Below are positions 1 to 6,709 of a stretch of 7,953 nt of DNA, piece after piece; within the stretch, counting starts at the first letter, position 1; every line of letters starts with the position of its first letter. A program made the translations under genes and the position numbers. The stretch comes from Parvularcula sp964484475. Its GTDB lineage: Bacteria > Pseudomonadota > Alphaproteobacteria > Caulobacterales > Parvularculaceae. The notes beneath the pieces are model-generated. The model had not been told where the DNA came from. It worked only from the letters and a program-made list of their open reading frames with translations, and ran no database searches. The DNA lies in assembly GCA_964484475.1 (NCBI GenBank), contig CAZAFU010000118.1, forward strand, positions 1-7,953, in the 5' to 3' direction.

Positions 1-3000
1 CGGTCGGCGCTGTCGGCCCGGGTGAGCACATAAAGCGCGTAGGCCTCGCTCCGCTGCTTCAACCTTTCCTCCGTATCCGTTGTGAAAGCCGGCGGCGGCA
101 TGCGGCTGTCATAGCCATAGGCCCGGCCCGGCTCGCCCCGCGCCACGGGCTGGAGCGCCGCGAGGGCCCGCCGCAGGGAATCTTCGGGGACCGGCAGTCC
201 CTCCGCTTCGGCGAGGAGAAGGAAGTCCGTCACGTAGGCGCCGAGCCAAGGCGATGCCTGCCGGTCGCCAACCCGCCAGAGGCCGAAGGCGCCGTCCCCG
301 CTCTGGCGCTCGAGCAGCGTACTGATGGCCTCCCTCAGTTGCCGTTCCTCCCCGGTGGTCCTTCCGGTCATGGTGAGAAGCGGGATCGCGCTGCTGACGA
401 CCTGCTCGGTGCAGGCGTAGGGATAGGCGGTGAGTGAGCGTGACAGGGCGTCGGCATTGATGGGCGAGGCCGAAGCCGAGACGAAGAGTTCGCCCGAGCC
501 CGGAAGGAACCCTGCGAACATGTCGTCGCCGGGGACGAAGCTCTCTCCCGGAGCCAGCATCCGCTCGGTGATGCGCCTGACGGGGAGAAAAGCGTCCCTG
601 ACTTCGAGGGGATAGCTGCGCCGATCGGAGTACCCTTCGGGACCACTGATCCGCAGACTGAATTCAGTCACGCCGGGCAGCAGGGCCGAGACCGGCAGGA
701 GTGCCTCGTCCCGTTCGCCGGCTTCGAGCTCGATGCTGCCGTCGCCCGGTGCGACGACCTTGGGCCGGGGCGTGCCCGATGTCGCGCTGACGGTATAGGT
801 GTAGCTCCCCGCCGATCCTTCGATATTGTCGAGGGTGAGGGTCGCCAGGGCCTCGTCCCCGGGCGCGAGGAAGCGGGGAAGGACCAGCTCCACCGGGACC
901 GGTTCGCGAACCGTCATGGGCTCCGCCGCCGAGCCGACGGCGCTCTCCGACCAGACCACGGCCATCACCCGCAGCTCGCCATTGAACTGGGGAAGCTCGA
1001 AGCTGATCTCGGTGGAGCCGTCGGCCTCGAGGGGAACGGGCCCCTGGAAAAGGGCGACCGTCTTCGTCGGCACGACCGTCAGTCCGGCGCCGCCGATCTG
1101 GTCCCCGCCCGAGCGCAGCAAACCCGTCTCGCCCGTATTGGCGTCGAGAATGCGTCCGTAGTCGTCATGGATCTCCACGCCAAGCTCGGCCTTGCCGAAC
1201 AGGGCGTCGGCCGGATCGGGGGTCTCGTACCCGGTGAGAAGGAGGATGCCTTCATCGACCGCCGCCACCGTGGCGTAGGCCCGCTCGGCCCCGGGCCCGC
1301 CCGCGTGATCGAGGGTGAGCGTCACCGTGCCGTCCGGTCTGGCAACCTCAGGCACATCGAGGTCCACCTCGTAGGTCCGACCTTCCGTGTCGAGGGGAAG
1401 GTAGGCGGCGCCGACCGCACGCCGCGGGACAGGGCGCAGGCCGGGTTGCCTGTCTGTATAAAGACTGACCAGGATATAGGCGCCCGCCCCCCAGGCCTCA
1501 TCGGGCTCGAGGGTCAGCTCCGTACCTTCGGCCGGCACCTCGATATGCTCGAGACTGATGACGCGGCTCGTTGCAACGGCCACCTCGGCCCATCCCGCAT
1601 AGGGTGGGTCTATGGCGATGGTAACGGGCTCACCGGTCCTTGCCGGGCCTTCGGGGAGGAGAACGCGCACGCTGTCCGGCGCAGGCGTGCCGTCAGCGGA
1701 CCGTCCGCCATAGCCGATCCAGAAATTGCGGCTCGACACCTCCTCGCCGTCGAGGGATGCCGTCAGTGTGTACTCGCCCCAGTCGAGGGACGGGCCCGCG
1801 ACACTGGCCGGTCCGTCAGCGGAGAGTCCGGTTTCCCCTTCGCCGACCAGGACCTTCCGTTCCGAGCGGCGCCAGCGCCAGCGGCCGTTCTCGTCCTCGT
1901 ACCAGTCATAGTCATAGTCACGCCGGTCTATCCGCCAGGTCGCCGTACCATCGACTGGGGATCCGTCCCGGTCGAGTAGCAGGAGTTCGAAGCGGTAGGG
2001 CTCACCGCGGTTTGCCGGTTCGCCTGCCATCGTGCCTATGCCGAGATAGCGGTCCCGTGTCCGGTAGGGGATCCTGATATCGTCCTGCACGGCCCGCCCG
2101 CCGGGCTCCTCGACGCGCACCACCGCTCTGATGCGCAAGGGCGCGGTCTCGTTGCTGCCGCGCTGTCCGGGGGCGAGAGGGAGGCTCGCCGTGCCCTCGC
2201 CATCGGTCGTGACATCGGGCAGTTCGATCAGCTCGTCCCTATAGGGATCGTCTTCGAGGCCGAACACGAAATCCCTGAAATCCGGGAAGGGGCTCGGATC
2301 GGTCTCGATCCGCGCCGTTCCGTCCACGGTCAGCCCGGTGCCCGGGGCGCCGTAGAGAAACCGCGCGCGGGCTTCGATCATCCGGGTCTCGCCGGTCGTG
2401 ACCGGGGTCTCGTCGGCGGCCAGTTCGAGAGCCAGGCGCTGGGGAACGAAGTCCTCCACGTTGAAGCGGATGCTCCCCACCTCGCCGAGGCCGTCGAGTT
2501 CCACCACGAGGCGCCACATGCCTCGCATCGCGGCCTGCGGAATGGGCAGCGAGCGCTGTAGCGACCCCGCCTCTTCGAGGGCGGAGAACCGGAGGCGCGC
2601 CTGCTCGATCCCGTTGGGACGCACGAGGACGAGGGCGCCCGGGCGGCTTTCGGCGGCGAAGCCCTCGGCGTCTCTGAGCAGGCTCGTGGCGTGGACTGTC
2701 TCTCCGGGCCGGTAGATGCCGCGGTCGAGATAGATGAAGGCCTCGGTCCCCTCGCGCTCGGGCCGTCCGCTGACGGGCTGGCTTGAAAGGTCGAGGGGGG
2801 CGCGGTCGAGGTCCAGGATGGCAAAGCCCTTTCCCCGTCCGGCGGCGGTCAGGAGTTTGGGCCGGTCCGCGTCCGTGCCTTCGAGGAGCGGGGCATCGAA
2901 GTGGACGCGGCCATCCCTGCCGCTGCGTTCGGAGGCGAGAATCTCGTTGCCCCTGCTGACCAGACCGACCGATGCGCCCGAGACGGGGCGGGCCGTGGTG

Positions 3001-3914
3001 ATGTCCCGCACCGTCACGTCGAGACCCGTGCTGCCGCGATAGGCGACGAGGGCCAGATCGGTGACCATGACCCACCGCGCGGCTCGGGCAGGGCGGTTGC
3101 GCCCCTGCTCGACGGCTTCGGCGTCCACGATTTCCACGTAATAAGCACCGGCCTCGAGGGTGCCGACGGCCTCCCTGATCGGCAGCAGCGTGGTCGTGAC
3201 CGCGTTCGTCGGCCCTTCGGTTTCGAGGCTGCCTTCGAACACCGTGGCGCCGAGCTCTCCGGGTTGCTCGTCATAGGGTGCCCAGGCGTATTGCCCTTCC
3301 GATGAGCTCATGCCTTCGGTGATGTTGCGGAAAGCCAGGGCGCGGTCGTCGATCCGCGTGATCGTCACGTCGACCGCCGGAACGTTGACGGTGGTGATGC
3401 CCAGCCCGTCCGCCCCGTCCATGGGCAGGATCACGCCATTGCCCGCAAATCCCACGAAAGGCGGGCGGTCCTCGAAGGTGAGTTGCACGCTCTCGTCTTC
3501 GGGCAGGGTTTCCCCGTCCGCGCTCGGCAGTCCCGCCCTGAGGGTCAGGGAAGCCTCGTCGCCATACCCTAGGCCCGCCACGCACAGCCTCTGCCCCTCG
3601 GCAGTCACCGCGACCGAACGGTCGATGCCGATGAAGGGGGCGTAGTCGCGCCCCGCCTCTAGGGCTTCCGTGAAATGAAGGCACAGAAGGGGCGCATCGC
3701 CGCTGTCGTCCACGGCGAGCCGCTGGAAGGCGAAAGGCTCGTCCCGGCTCGTGCCTTTCGCCGGTGTCTCCACGCGGAGCGAGCCGTCCTGCGTCCTGGG
3801 CGCATCCTGCGTTTCGCCCGGAACGGTCTCATTGCCATCGGAGCAGGCGCAAACGGTGAGAAGGATGATCGCGAGGAAGCTTTGCAGCAAAAATTTCATG
3901 CCTGACCCGCCCAT
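1..3914 (-). CDS. Alpha-2-macroglobulin family lipoprotein (YfhM/ECAM type), C-terminus off the window
   Basis: Predicted periplasmic protease trap: family members are cleaved in a bait region by an invading protease and capture it through a reactive thioester. One reading frame stays open from 3914 to the left edge, giving 1304 visible codons; E. coli YfhM is about 1650 residues, so the C-terminal part is missing. Numbered from 3914, residues 6-24 are a lipoprotein signal (hydrophobic LLQSFLAIILLTV, lipobox V-C-A-C, lipidated Cys24, then Ser-Asp). Further family marks are RPPFVGFAGNGVILP near residue 150, YRPGE at 401-405, an acidic-aromatic DYDYDWYEDENGRWRWR stretch near 665, AVDEGIL at 885-891 followed by TPDPADALFGKAELG, and the thioester YPYACTEQ with Cys1168 and Gln1171. 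Helical thioester-domain sequence follows (GDGAFGLW, then SPWLGAYVTDFLLLAEAEG). I chose ATG 3914 because AGGAAGGG lies 7 nt upstream; the in-frame ATG at 3899 has no good site. The usual partner pbpC is not visible but could lie beyond base 1. Family call is firm; protease trapping is inferred. Confidence 0.95.
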   Translation of the reverse strand, partial: MGGSGMKFLLQSFLAIILLTVCACSDGNETVPGETQDAPRTQDGSLRVETPAKGTSRDEPFAFQRLAVDDSGDAPLLCLHFTEALEAGRDYAPFIGIDRSVAVTAEGQRLCVAGLGYGDEASLTLRAGLPSADGETLPEDESVQLTFEDRPPFVGFAGNGVILPMDGADGLGITTVNVPAVDVTITRIDDRALAFRNITEGMSSSEGQYAWAPYDEQPGELGATVFEGSLETEGPTNAVTTTLLPIREAVGTLEAGAYYVEIVDAEAVEQGRNRPARAARWVMVTDLALVAYRGSTGLDVTVRDITTARPVSGASVGLVSRGNEILASERSGRDGRVHFDAPLLEGTDADRPKLLTAAGRGKGFAILDLDRAPLDLSSQPVSGRPEREGTEAFIYLDRGIYRPGETVHATSLLRDAEGFAAESRPGALVLVRPNGIEQARLRFSALEEAGSLQRSLPIPQAAMRGMWRLVVELDGLGEVGSIRFNVEDFVPQRLALELAADETPVTTGETRMIEARARFLYGAPGTGLTVDGTARIETDPSPFPDFRDFVFGLEDDPYRDELIELPDVTTDGEGTASLPLAPGQRGSNETAPLRIRAVVRVEEPGGRAVQDDIRIPYRTRDRYLGIGTMAGEPANRGEPYRFELLLLDRDGSPVDGTATWRIDRRDYDYDWYEDENGRWRWRRSERKVLVGEGETGLSADGPASVAGPSLDWGEYTLTASLDGEEVSSRNFWIGYGGRSADGTPAPDSVRVLLPEGPARTGEPVTIAIDPPYAGWAEVAVATSRVISLEHIEVPAEGTELTLEPDEAWGAGAYILVSLYTDRQPGLRPVPRRAVGAAYLPLDTEGRTYEVDLDVPEVARPDGTVTLTLDHAGGPGAERAYATVAAVDEGILLLTGYETPDPADALFGKAELGVEIHDDYGRILDANTGETGLLRSGGDQIGGAGLTVVPTKTVALFQGPVPLEADGSTEISFELPQFNGELRVMAVVWSESAVGSAAEPMTVREPVPVELVLPRFLAPGDEALATLTLDNIEGSAGSYTYTVSATSGTPRPKVVAPGDGSIELEAGERDEALLPVSALLPGVTEFSLRISGPEGYSDRRSYPLEVRDAFLPVRRITERMLAPGESFVPGDDMFAGFLPGSGELFVSASASPINADALSRSLTAYPYACTEQVVSSAIPLLTMTGRTTGEERQLREAISTLLERQSGDGAFGLWRVGDRQASPWLGAYVTDFLLLAEAEGLPVPEDSLRRALAALQPVARGEPGRAYGYDSRMPPPAFTTDTEERLKQRSEAYALYVLTRADSAD

Positions 3915-3988
3915 TTCGGTTCCCTTCCTCGTTGCCATGATGCCGCGATTGAGGGAAGCGAGCGCAGCCGTAGGGAAGGGTATGGAGC
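3915..3988. promoter_or_regulatory. Divergent intergenic gap with mirrored ribosome binding sites
   Basis: This 74-bp gap separates the start codons of the macroglobulin gene (minus) and the alkaline phosphatase (plus). The minus-strand Shine-Dalgarno AGGAAGGG is at 3922-3929, 7 nt from ATG 3914. The plus-strand AGGGAAGGG is at 3972-3980, 8 nt from ATG 3989. The two purine tracts form a 7-bp inverted repeat (CCCTTCC at 3922-3928, GGAAGGG at 3974-3980). Any promoters for both genes must fit here or inside the opposite gene. I found no convincing -35/-10 pair and no PhoB box (CTGTCAT-type direct repeats). Confidence 0.6.
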
Positions 3989-5455
3989 ATGGATTTTCTG
4001 ATCGCCTTGGGCATGCAGGCCTCGGTGGCCGCTACCGACTGGGAGGCCGAGGGCCGCGCCGCGCTGGAGGCCGCGAAGGAACGGCAGGCCATTGAGGGCA
4101 AGGCCAAGAACGTCATCATCTTCATCGCCGACGGGATGGACGTGACGACCTCGACGGCGGCCCGCATCCTGGATGGCCAGATGAAGGGCCAACCGGGCGA
4201 GGAGAACCTCCTCGCTTTCGAGGGCCTGCCCTTCACCGGCTTTGCCAAGACCTACAACACGAACCTCCAGGTTCCCGACAGCGCGGGGACCGCAACGGCC
4301 ATTCTCTCCGGTCACAAGACCAGGGCCGGGGTCATCAATGTCGACCAGACGGTGGAGCGCGGCGACTGCGCCGCAGCCGAAGAGGGGCAGCTCTCGACGA
4401 TCCTCGACCTTGCCGAGGCCACGGGCCGCGCGTCGGGCGTCATTTCCACCGCCCGCATCACCCACGCAACGCCAGCCTCGCTCTACGCCTCTTCGCCGGA
4501 TCGGGACTTCGAGGCGGATGTCGACCTGCCCGCGGGCGGAGGCTGCACCGACATCGCCCAGCAACTCATCGACAGGGCGCGGGATACCGATCTCAAGCTC
4601 GCCCTCGGCGGCGGCCGCCGCAATTTCTATCCCGAGGCGATGGCCGATCCCGAATACCCGAACGCCAAGGGCCGCCGCCGGGACGGCAAGGACCTGACCG
4701 CTTCGTGGCGCTCGATAAGCAATCGTCACCGCACGGTCTACACCGCCGAGGAGTTCGCCGCGGTGGACGACGAGGACATCGTCCTCGGCCTCTTCGAGCC
4801 GAGCCACATGCAGTACGAGCACGATCGCGCCGAGGACAAGGCGGGAGAGCCCTCCATCGCCGAGATGACGGCCTTCGCCATCGAGCGCCTGGAGCAGGAG
4901 GATGATGGCTACTTCCTCCTCGTCGAGGGCGGCCGGGTGGACCACGCCCACCACGGCGGCAATGCCTATCGTGCACTGACGGACCTGATCGCGTTCGACG
5001 ATGCCGTCGAAACCGCGCTCGACATGACGGATCCGGAAGAAACGCTGATCATCGTCACGGCCGACCATGGGCATACCATGGCCTTCCAGGGCTATCCCCA
5101 AAGGGGCAACCCGATCCTCGGGCTGGTGAAGACCGTGGACAGCAAAGGGATGCCGGAGGAGCGCCCGCTTCAGGCCGGGGACCAGAAGCCCTACACGACG
5201 CTGGCCTATGCGAACGGTCCCGGCGCGAAGACCGCACCGGCCATCGAAGGCGGAACGCCCGGTCGTCATTTCCTCGACGACGAGGATGCCGCCGATCCCG
5301 ACCACAAGCAGCAGGCACTGATCCCGATGTTCTCCGAAACCCATGGCGGCCAGGACGTCGCGATCTACGCCCGGGGTCCGGGCGCGCACTACCTGTCCGG
5401 CGTGCAGGAGCAGAACGTCATCTACTACGTCATGGAAGATGTCCTGAAGCGCTAG
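3989..5455 (+). CDS. phoA: Alkaline phosphatase (PhoA family)
   Basis: Hydrolyses phosphate monoesters, normally outside the cytoplasm, to release inorganic phosphate. The 488 residues cover the full family fold and align with the E. coli PhoA active site. Asp48 in IADGM matches D51, Ser98 in VPDSAGTATA is the nucleophile (S102), and Thr161 in HATPAS matches T155. Arg172 falls exactly where R166 binds phosphate. Metal ligands are Glu313 (E322), Asp318 and His322 (D327, H331) in VEGGRVDHAHH, Asp359-His360 in TADHGHT (D369, H370) and His452 in ETHGGQDV (H412). Two positions differ from E. coli: D153 is His159 and K328 is His319, as in mammalian enzymes. The only start supported in this frame is ATG 3989, 8 nt after AGGGAAGGG, because a stop lies at 3971-3973. 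The resulting N-terminus (MDFLIALGMQASVAA, then TDW) is a short export signal with no basic residue, which is unusual. No Pho box is seen, so phosphate control is unproven. Gene symbol is by family, not orthology. Confidence 0.95.
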   Translation: MDFLIALGMQASVAATDWEAEGRAALEAAKERQAIEGKAKNVIIFIADGMDVTTSTAARILDGQMKGQPGEENLLAFEGLPFTGFAKTYNTNLQVPDSAGTATAILSGHKTRAGVINVDQTVERGDCAAAEEGQLSTILDLAEATGRASGVISTARITHATPASLYASSPDRDFEADVDLPAGGGCTDIAQQLIDRARDTDLKLALGGGRRNFYPEAMADPEYPNAKGRRRDGKDLTASWRSISNRHRTVYTAEEFAAVDDEDIVLGLFEPSHMQYEHDRAEDKAGEPSIAEMTAFAIERLEQEDDGYFLLVEGGRVDHAHHGGNAYRALTDLIAFDDAVETALDMTDPEETLIIVTADHGHTMAFQGYPQRGNPILGLVKTVDSKGMPEERPLQAGDQKPYTTLAYANGPGAKTAPAIEGGTPGRHFLDDEDAADPDHKQQALIPMFSETHGGQDVAIYARGPGAHYLSGVQEQNVIYYVMEDVLKR

Positions 5456-5465
5456 CTTTCAGTCC

Positions 5466-5490
5466 GGAGGTCGGTTATACCCGGCCTTCC
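5466..5490 (+). other. Hairpin between the phosphatase stop and tRNA-Val
   Basis: GGAGGTCGG (5466-5474) can pair with CCGGCCTTCC (5481-5490): nine pairs including one G-U, one bulged T, loop TTATAC. No T-run follows, so it is not a standard intrinsic terminator. It begins 10 nt after the phosphatase stop and ends 1 nt before the tRNA, so it could protect the phosphatase mRNA 3' end or mark a processing point. The structure is seen by eye; its role is a guess. Confidence 0.35.
5475..5481 (+). promoter_or_regulatory. Possible -10 element for tRNA-Val
   Basis: TTATACC lies 10 nt before the mature tRNA 5' end, a plausible distance for a short-leader tRNA transcript. No good -35 hexamer lies 16-18 nt upstream (that stretch overlaps the phosphatase stop codon), so the call is weak. 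The tRNA might instead be transcribed by read-through from the phosphatase gene. Confidence 0.22.
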
Positions 5491-5491
5491 C

Positions 5492-5567
5492 GCGCGATTA
5501 GCTCAGTTGGTAGAGCGCCTCGTTTACACCGAGGATGTCGGCAGTTCGAGCCTGTCATCGCGCACCA
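5492..5567 (+). tRNA. tRNA-Val, anticodon UAC
   Basis: A complete 76-nt cloverleaf with encoded CCA. The acceptor stem GCGCGAT (5492-5498) pairs perfectly over 7 bp with ATCGCGC (5557-5563). The D arm is GCTC/GAGC (5501-5504, 5513-5516) with loop AGTTGGTA. The anticodon stem CCTCG/CGAGG (5518-5522, 5530-5534) closes the loop TTTACAC, placing anticodon TAC at 5525-5527, which reads GUA and probably other valine codons when U34 is modified. The T arm at 5540-5556 has loop TTCGAGC and one G-U pair. Discriminator A5564 is followed by CCA 5565-5567. The mature 5' end lies 36 bp after the phosphatase stop codon. Confidence 0.98.
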
Positions 5568-5788
5568 TTCCCGGATCATCCTCGACGAATGACCGAAACC
5601 TCCCCCGTGGGGTTTCGGAAGCGCATGACGCCGCCGCAGGGGTGGGACGAGGCCCCGTGGCGCCTTCATCCGCACAGCTACCAATCGTTTCTTCGTCTGC
5701 CCCCGGCGCCCTCGCCGAAGCGGGCCATCGCGGTCGCGCGTCCTGCGGCGCCAGCACAGGCGGGGACGAACCCCGTCCGCCCGGCAAT
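5568..5788. other. Intergenic stretch between tRNA-Val and the sodB terminator
   Basis: These 221 bp hold no gene I can support. Reading frames that stay open across it continue into the tRNA, the sodB terminator or sodB itself, lack family features, and have no ribosome binding site. Apart from the 5593-5618 hairpin, only short GC-rich self-complementary patches are seen, for example CGGGG/CCCCG around 5761-5775. Confidence 0.5.
5593..5618 (+). terminator. Strong hairpin, possible terminator after tRNA-Val
   Basis: CCGAAACC (5593-5600) pairs perfectly with GGTTTCGG (5611-5618). A further T-G and C-G pair extends the stem to 10 bp around the loop CCCCGT. It starts 25 nt after the tRNA CCA end, where a terminator or 3' trailer structure is expected. 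No T-run follows on either strand, so it is not a classical Rho-independent terminator. Confidence 0.4.
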
Positions 5789-5817
5789 AAAAAACCCGCG
5801 ACCGTGAGGCCGCGGGT
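5789..5817 (-). terminator. Intrinsic terminator of sodB
   Basis: Read on the minus strand, ACCCGCG and CGCGGGT form a 7-bp arm. One mismatch and two more GC pairs (GG/CC) follow below a 4-nt loop. The hairpin is followed directly by six Ts (A6 at 5789-5794 on the plus strand). It begins 24 bp after the sodB stop codon, the expected place and orientation for a Rho-independent terminator of sodB. Confidence 0.88.
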
Positions 5818-5841
5818 CCTGTCAGTCAGTGTACCGAACCT

Positions 5842-6441
5842 TTATTTGTTCAGGTTCTCTTCGACGAAATCCCAGTTCACGAGATTGTCGAGGAAGTGGT
5901 CGATGTAGCTCGGCCGGGCGTTCTGGTAGTCGAGGTAATAGGCATGTTCCCATACGTCCATGATCAGGAGCGGGTTCTCGCCATCAGCCGTCACCGGAAG
6001 TTCGGCATTCGGCGTTTTCTGGACTTCGAGCTTGCCGTTCTTCTCGACGAGCCATGCCCAGCCGGACCCGAACTGGGTTGCGCCGGCCTTTGCGAACTCT
6101 TCGCGGAACGCGGAATAGCTGCCGAAGTCCTCGTTGATCTTCGCGGCGATCTTCGAGCCTTCGGGGGGCTGGCCACCGCCACCGGGCTTCATGCACTTCC
6201 AGTAGAAGTTGTGGTTCCAGACCTGGGCGGCGTTGTTGAACAGTCCCTGGTTCTTGCCGTGCGCTGACTTGATGATCGTTTCCAGATCGGCATTTTCGAG
6301 ATCGGTACCGGCGACCATCTCGTTGGTGGTGTCCACGTATTTCTTGTGGTGCTTGCCGTGGTGGAAGCTCAGCGTCTCTTCCGAGATATGCGGCGCAAGG
6401 GCATCGCTGGCGTAGGGGAGGTCGGGGAGGCTGACGGCCAT
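5842..6441 (-). CDS. sodB: Superoxide dismutase, iron type
   Basis: Converts superoxide to oxygen and hydrogen peroxide, normally as a cytoplasmic dimer; no signal peptide is present. The 199 residues match the full length of the Fe/Mn family (E. coli SodB is 193). Metal ligands are His27 (FHHGKHHKKYV), His77 (NNAAQVWNHNFYW), Asp162 and His166 (MDVWEHAYYLDYQN). Gln73 in AAQVWNH supplies the active-site glutamine from the N-terminal half, and Ala146 sits where Mn enzymes carry their glutamine, which favours iron over manganese; this is a family rule, not a measurement. The start ATG at 6441 has AAGGAG (plus-strand 6449-6454) 7 nt upstream. The gene stands alone: its own terminator follows, the tRNA lies downstream on the other strand, and the dipeptidase gene diverges from it. 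No Fur box was recognised. Confidence 0.98.
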   Translation of the reverse strand: MAVSLPDLPYASDALAPHISEETLSFHHGKHHKKYVDTTNEMVAGTDLENADLETIIKSAHGKNQGLFNNAAQVWNHNFYWKCMKPGGGGQPPEGSKIAAKINEDFGSYSAFREEFAKAGATQFGSGWAWLVEKNGKLEVQKTPNAELPVTADGENPLLIMDVWEHAYYLDYQNARPSYIDHFLDNLVNWDFVEENLNK

Positions 6442-6471
6442 GGTGGTACTCCTTCGGCTAAAGCTATCGGT

Positions 6472-6499
6472 GACGTAACGGCTTTCGCCCGAAGATCAA
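6472..6499 (-). promoter_or_regulatory. Weak candidate promoter of sodB
   Basis: On the minus strand, TTGATC (plus 6494-6499) resembles a -35 box. It is followed 16 nt later by TACGTC (plus 6472-6477), which keeps only part of a -10 consensus. Its transcript would start near 6465 and leave a leader of about 24 nt before the sodB start. The distances are sensible but the match is poor. Confidence 0.25.
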
Positions 6500-6500
6500 C

Positions 6501-6525
6501 GCGGCGAAGCGGCTCTTGCGCCGCT
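6501..6525 (+). repeat. Overlapping inverted repeats with two exclusive pairings
   Basis: GCGGCG (6501-6506) can pair with CGCCGC (6519-6524). Alternatively AGCGGC (6508-6513) can pair with GCCGCT (6520-6525) around a 6-nt loop. The two hairpins share the same 3' arm, so only one can form at a time. They lie about 60-85 nt upstream of the sodB start and within the possible plus-strand small RNA region. Function unknown. Confidence 0.4.
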
Positions 6526-6565
6526 GTTCACAGTGCTTTGCCACGATCACGGCCCCCGGGGTGGC

Positions 6566-6597
6566 GGGCTGGAGCTCCCCACCGGCCCTTTTTTCTT
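6566..6597 (+). terminator. Orphan plus-strand intrinsic terminator
   Basis: GGGCTGG (6566-6572) pairs with CCGGCCC (6582-6588) over 7 bp with one T-G pair and a 9-nt loop. It is followed immediately by TTTTTTCTT (6589-6597), the form of a Rho-independent terminator. No plus-strand gene ends before it: the nearest upstream gene, sodB, is on the other strand and tRNA-Val ends about 1 kb earlier. It could end an unannotated small RNA or block transcription entering the dipeptidase region. Confidence 0.55.
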
Positions 6598-6709
6598 CCC
6601 CCAATGCCGAAGGCTGCCGCCATGGGCGCTTCGCGGGCAAGGCCGTCATGTCCGCCCGGGCCGGGGCCAACCCATTCACAACGGCGTGGGCAACCCTCCG
6701 GGGGTGATC

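Noticed and set aside
1167..3305. Open frames of 100-280 codons on both strands inside the macroglobulin gene (for example 1167-1979 plus, 2239-3075 minus).
   Set aside because: They overlap the single uninterrupted macroglobulin frame, which carries the conserved motifs. Their products are Arg/Pro/Ser-rich, as expected of out-of-frame reading of GC-rich DNA.
3915..3988. PhoB box in front of the alkaline phosphatase.
   Set aside because: No CTGTCAT-like direct repeats with the proper spacing are present in the short gap.
3896..5389. A 497-codon open frame on the minus strand opposite the phosphatase gene.
   Set aside because: It is the antisense of a gene with all family residues. Its product shows no recognisable domain, and long antisense frames are expected in GC-rich genes with strong third-position bias.
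5540..5567. The tRNA-Val 3' end as a possible integration (att) site.
   Set aside because: No second copy of the tRNA 3' end, no integrase and no mobile gene is present in the window.
5507..5908. Plus-strand frame of 133 codons running from inside tRNA-Val into the end of sodB.
   Set aside because: It starts inside the tRNA, passes through the sodB terminator and overlaps sodB; there is no ribosome binding site or known domain.
6464..6679. A 71-codon minus-strand frame upstream of sodB.
   Set aside because: It ends 22 bp before the sodB start and would occupy its leader; composition is Arg/Ala/Pro-rich with no family likeness and no good ribosome binding site.
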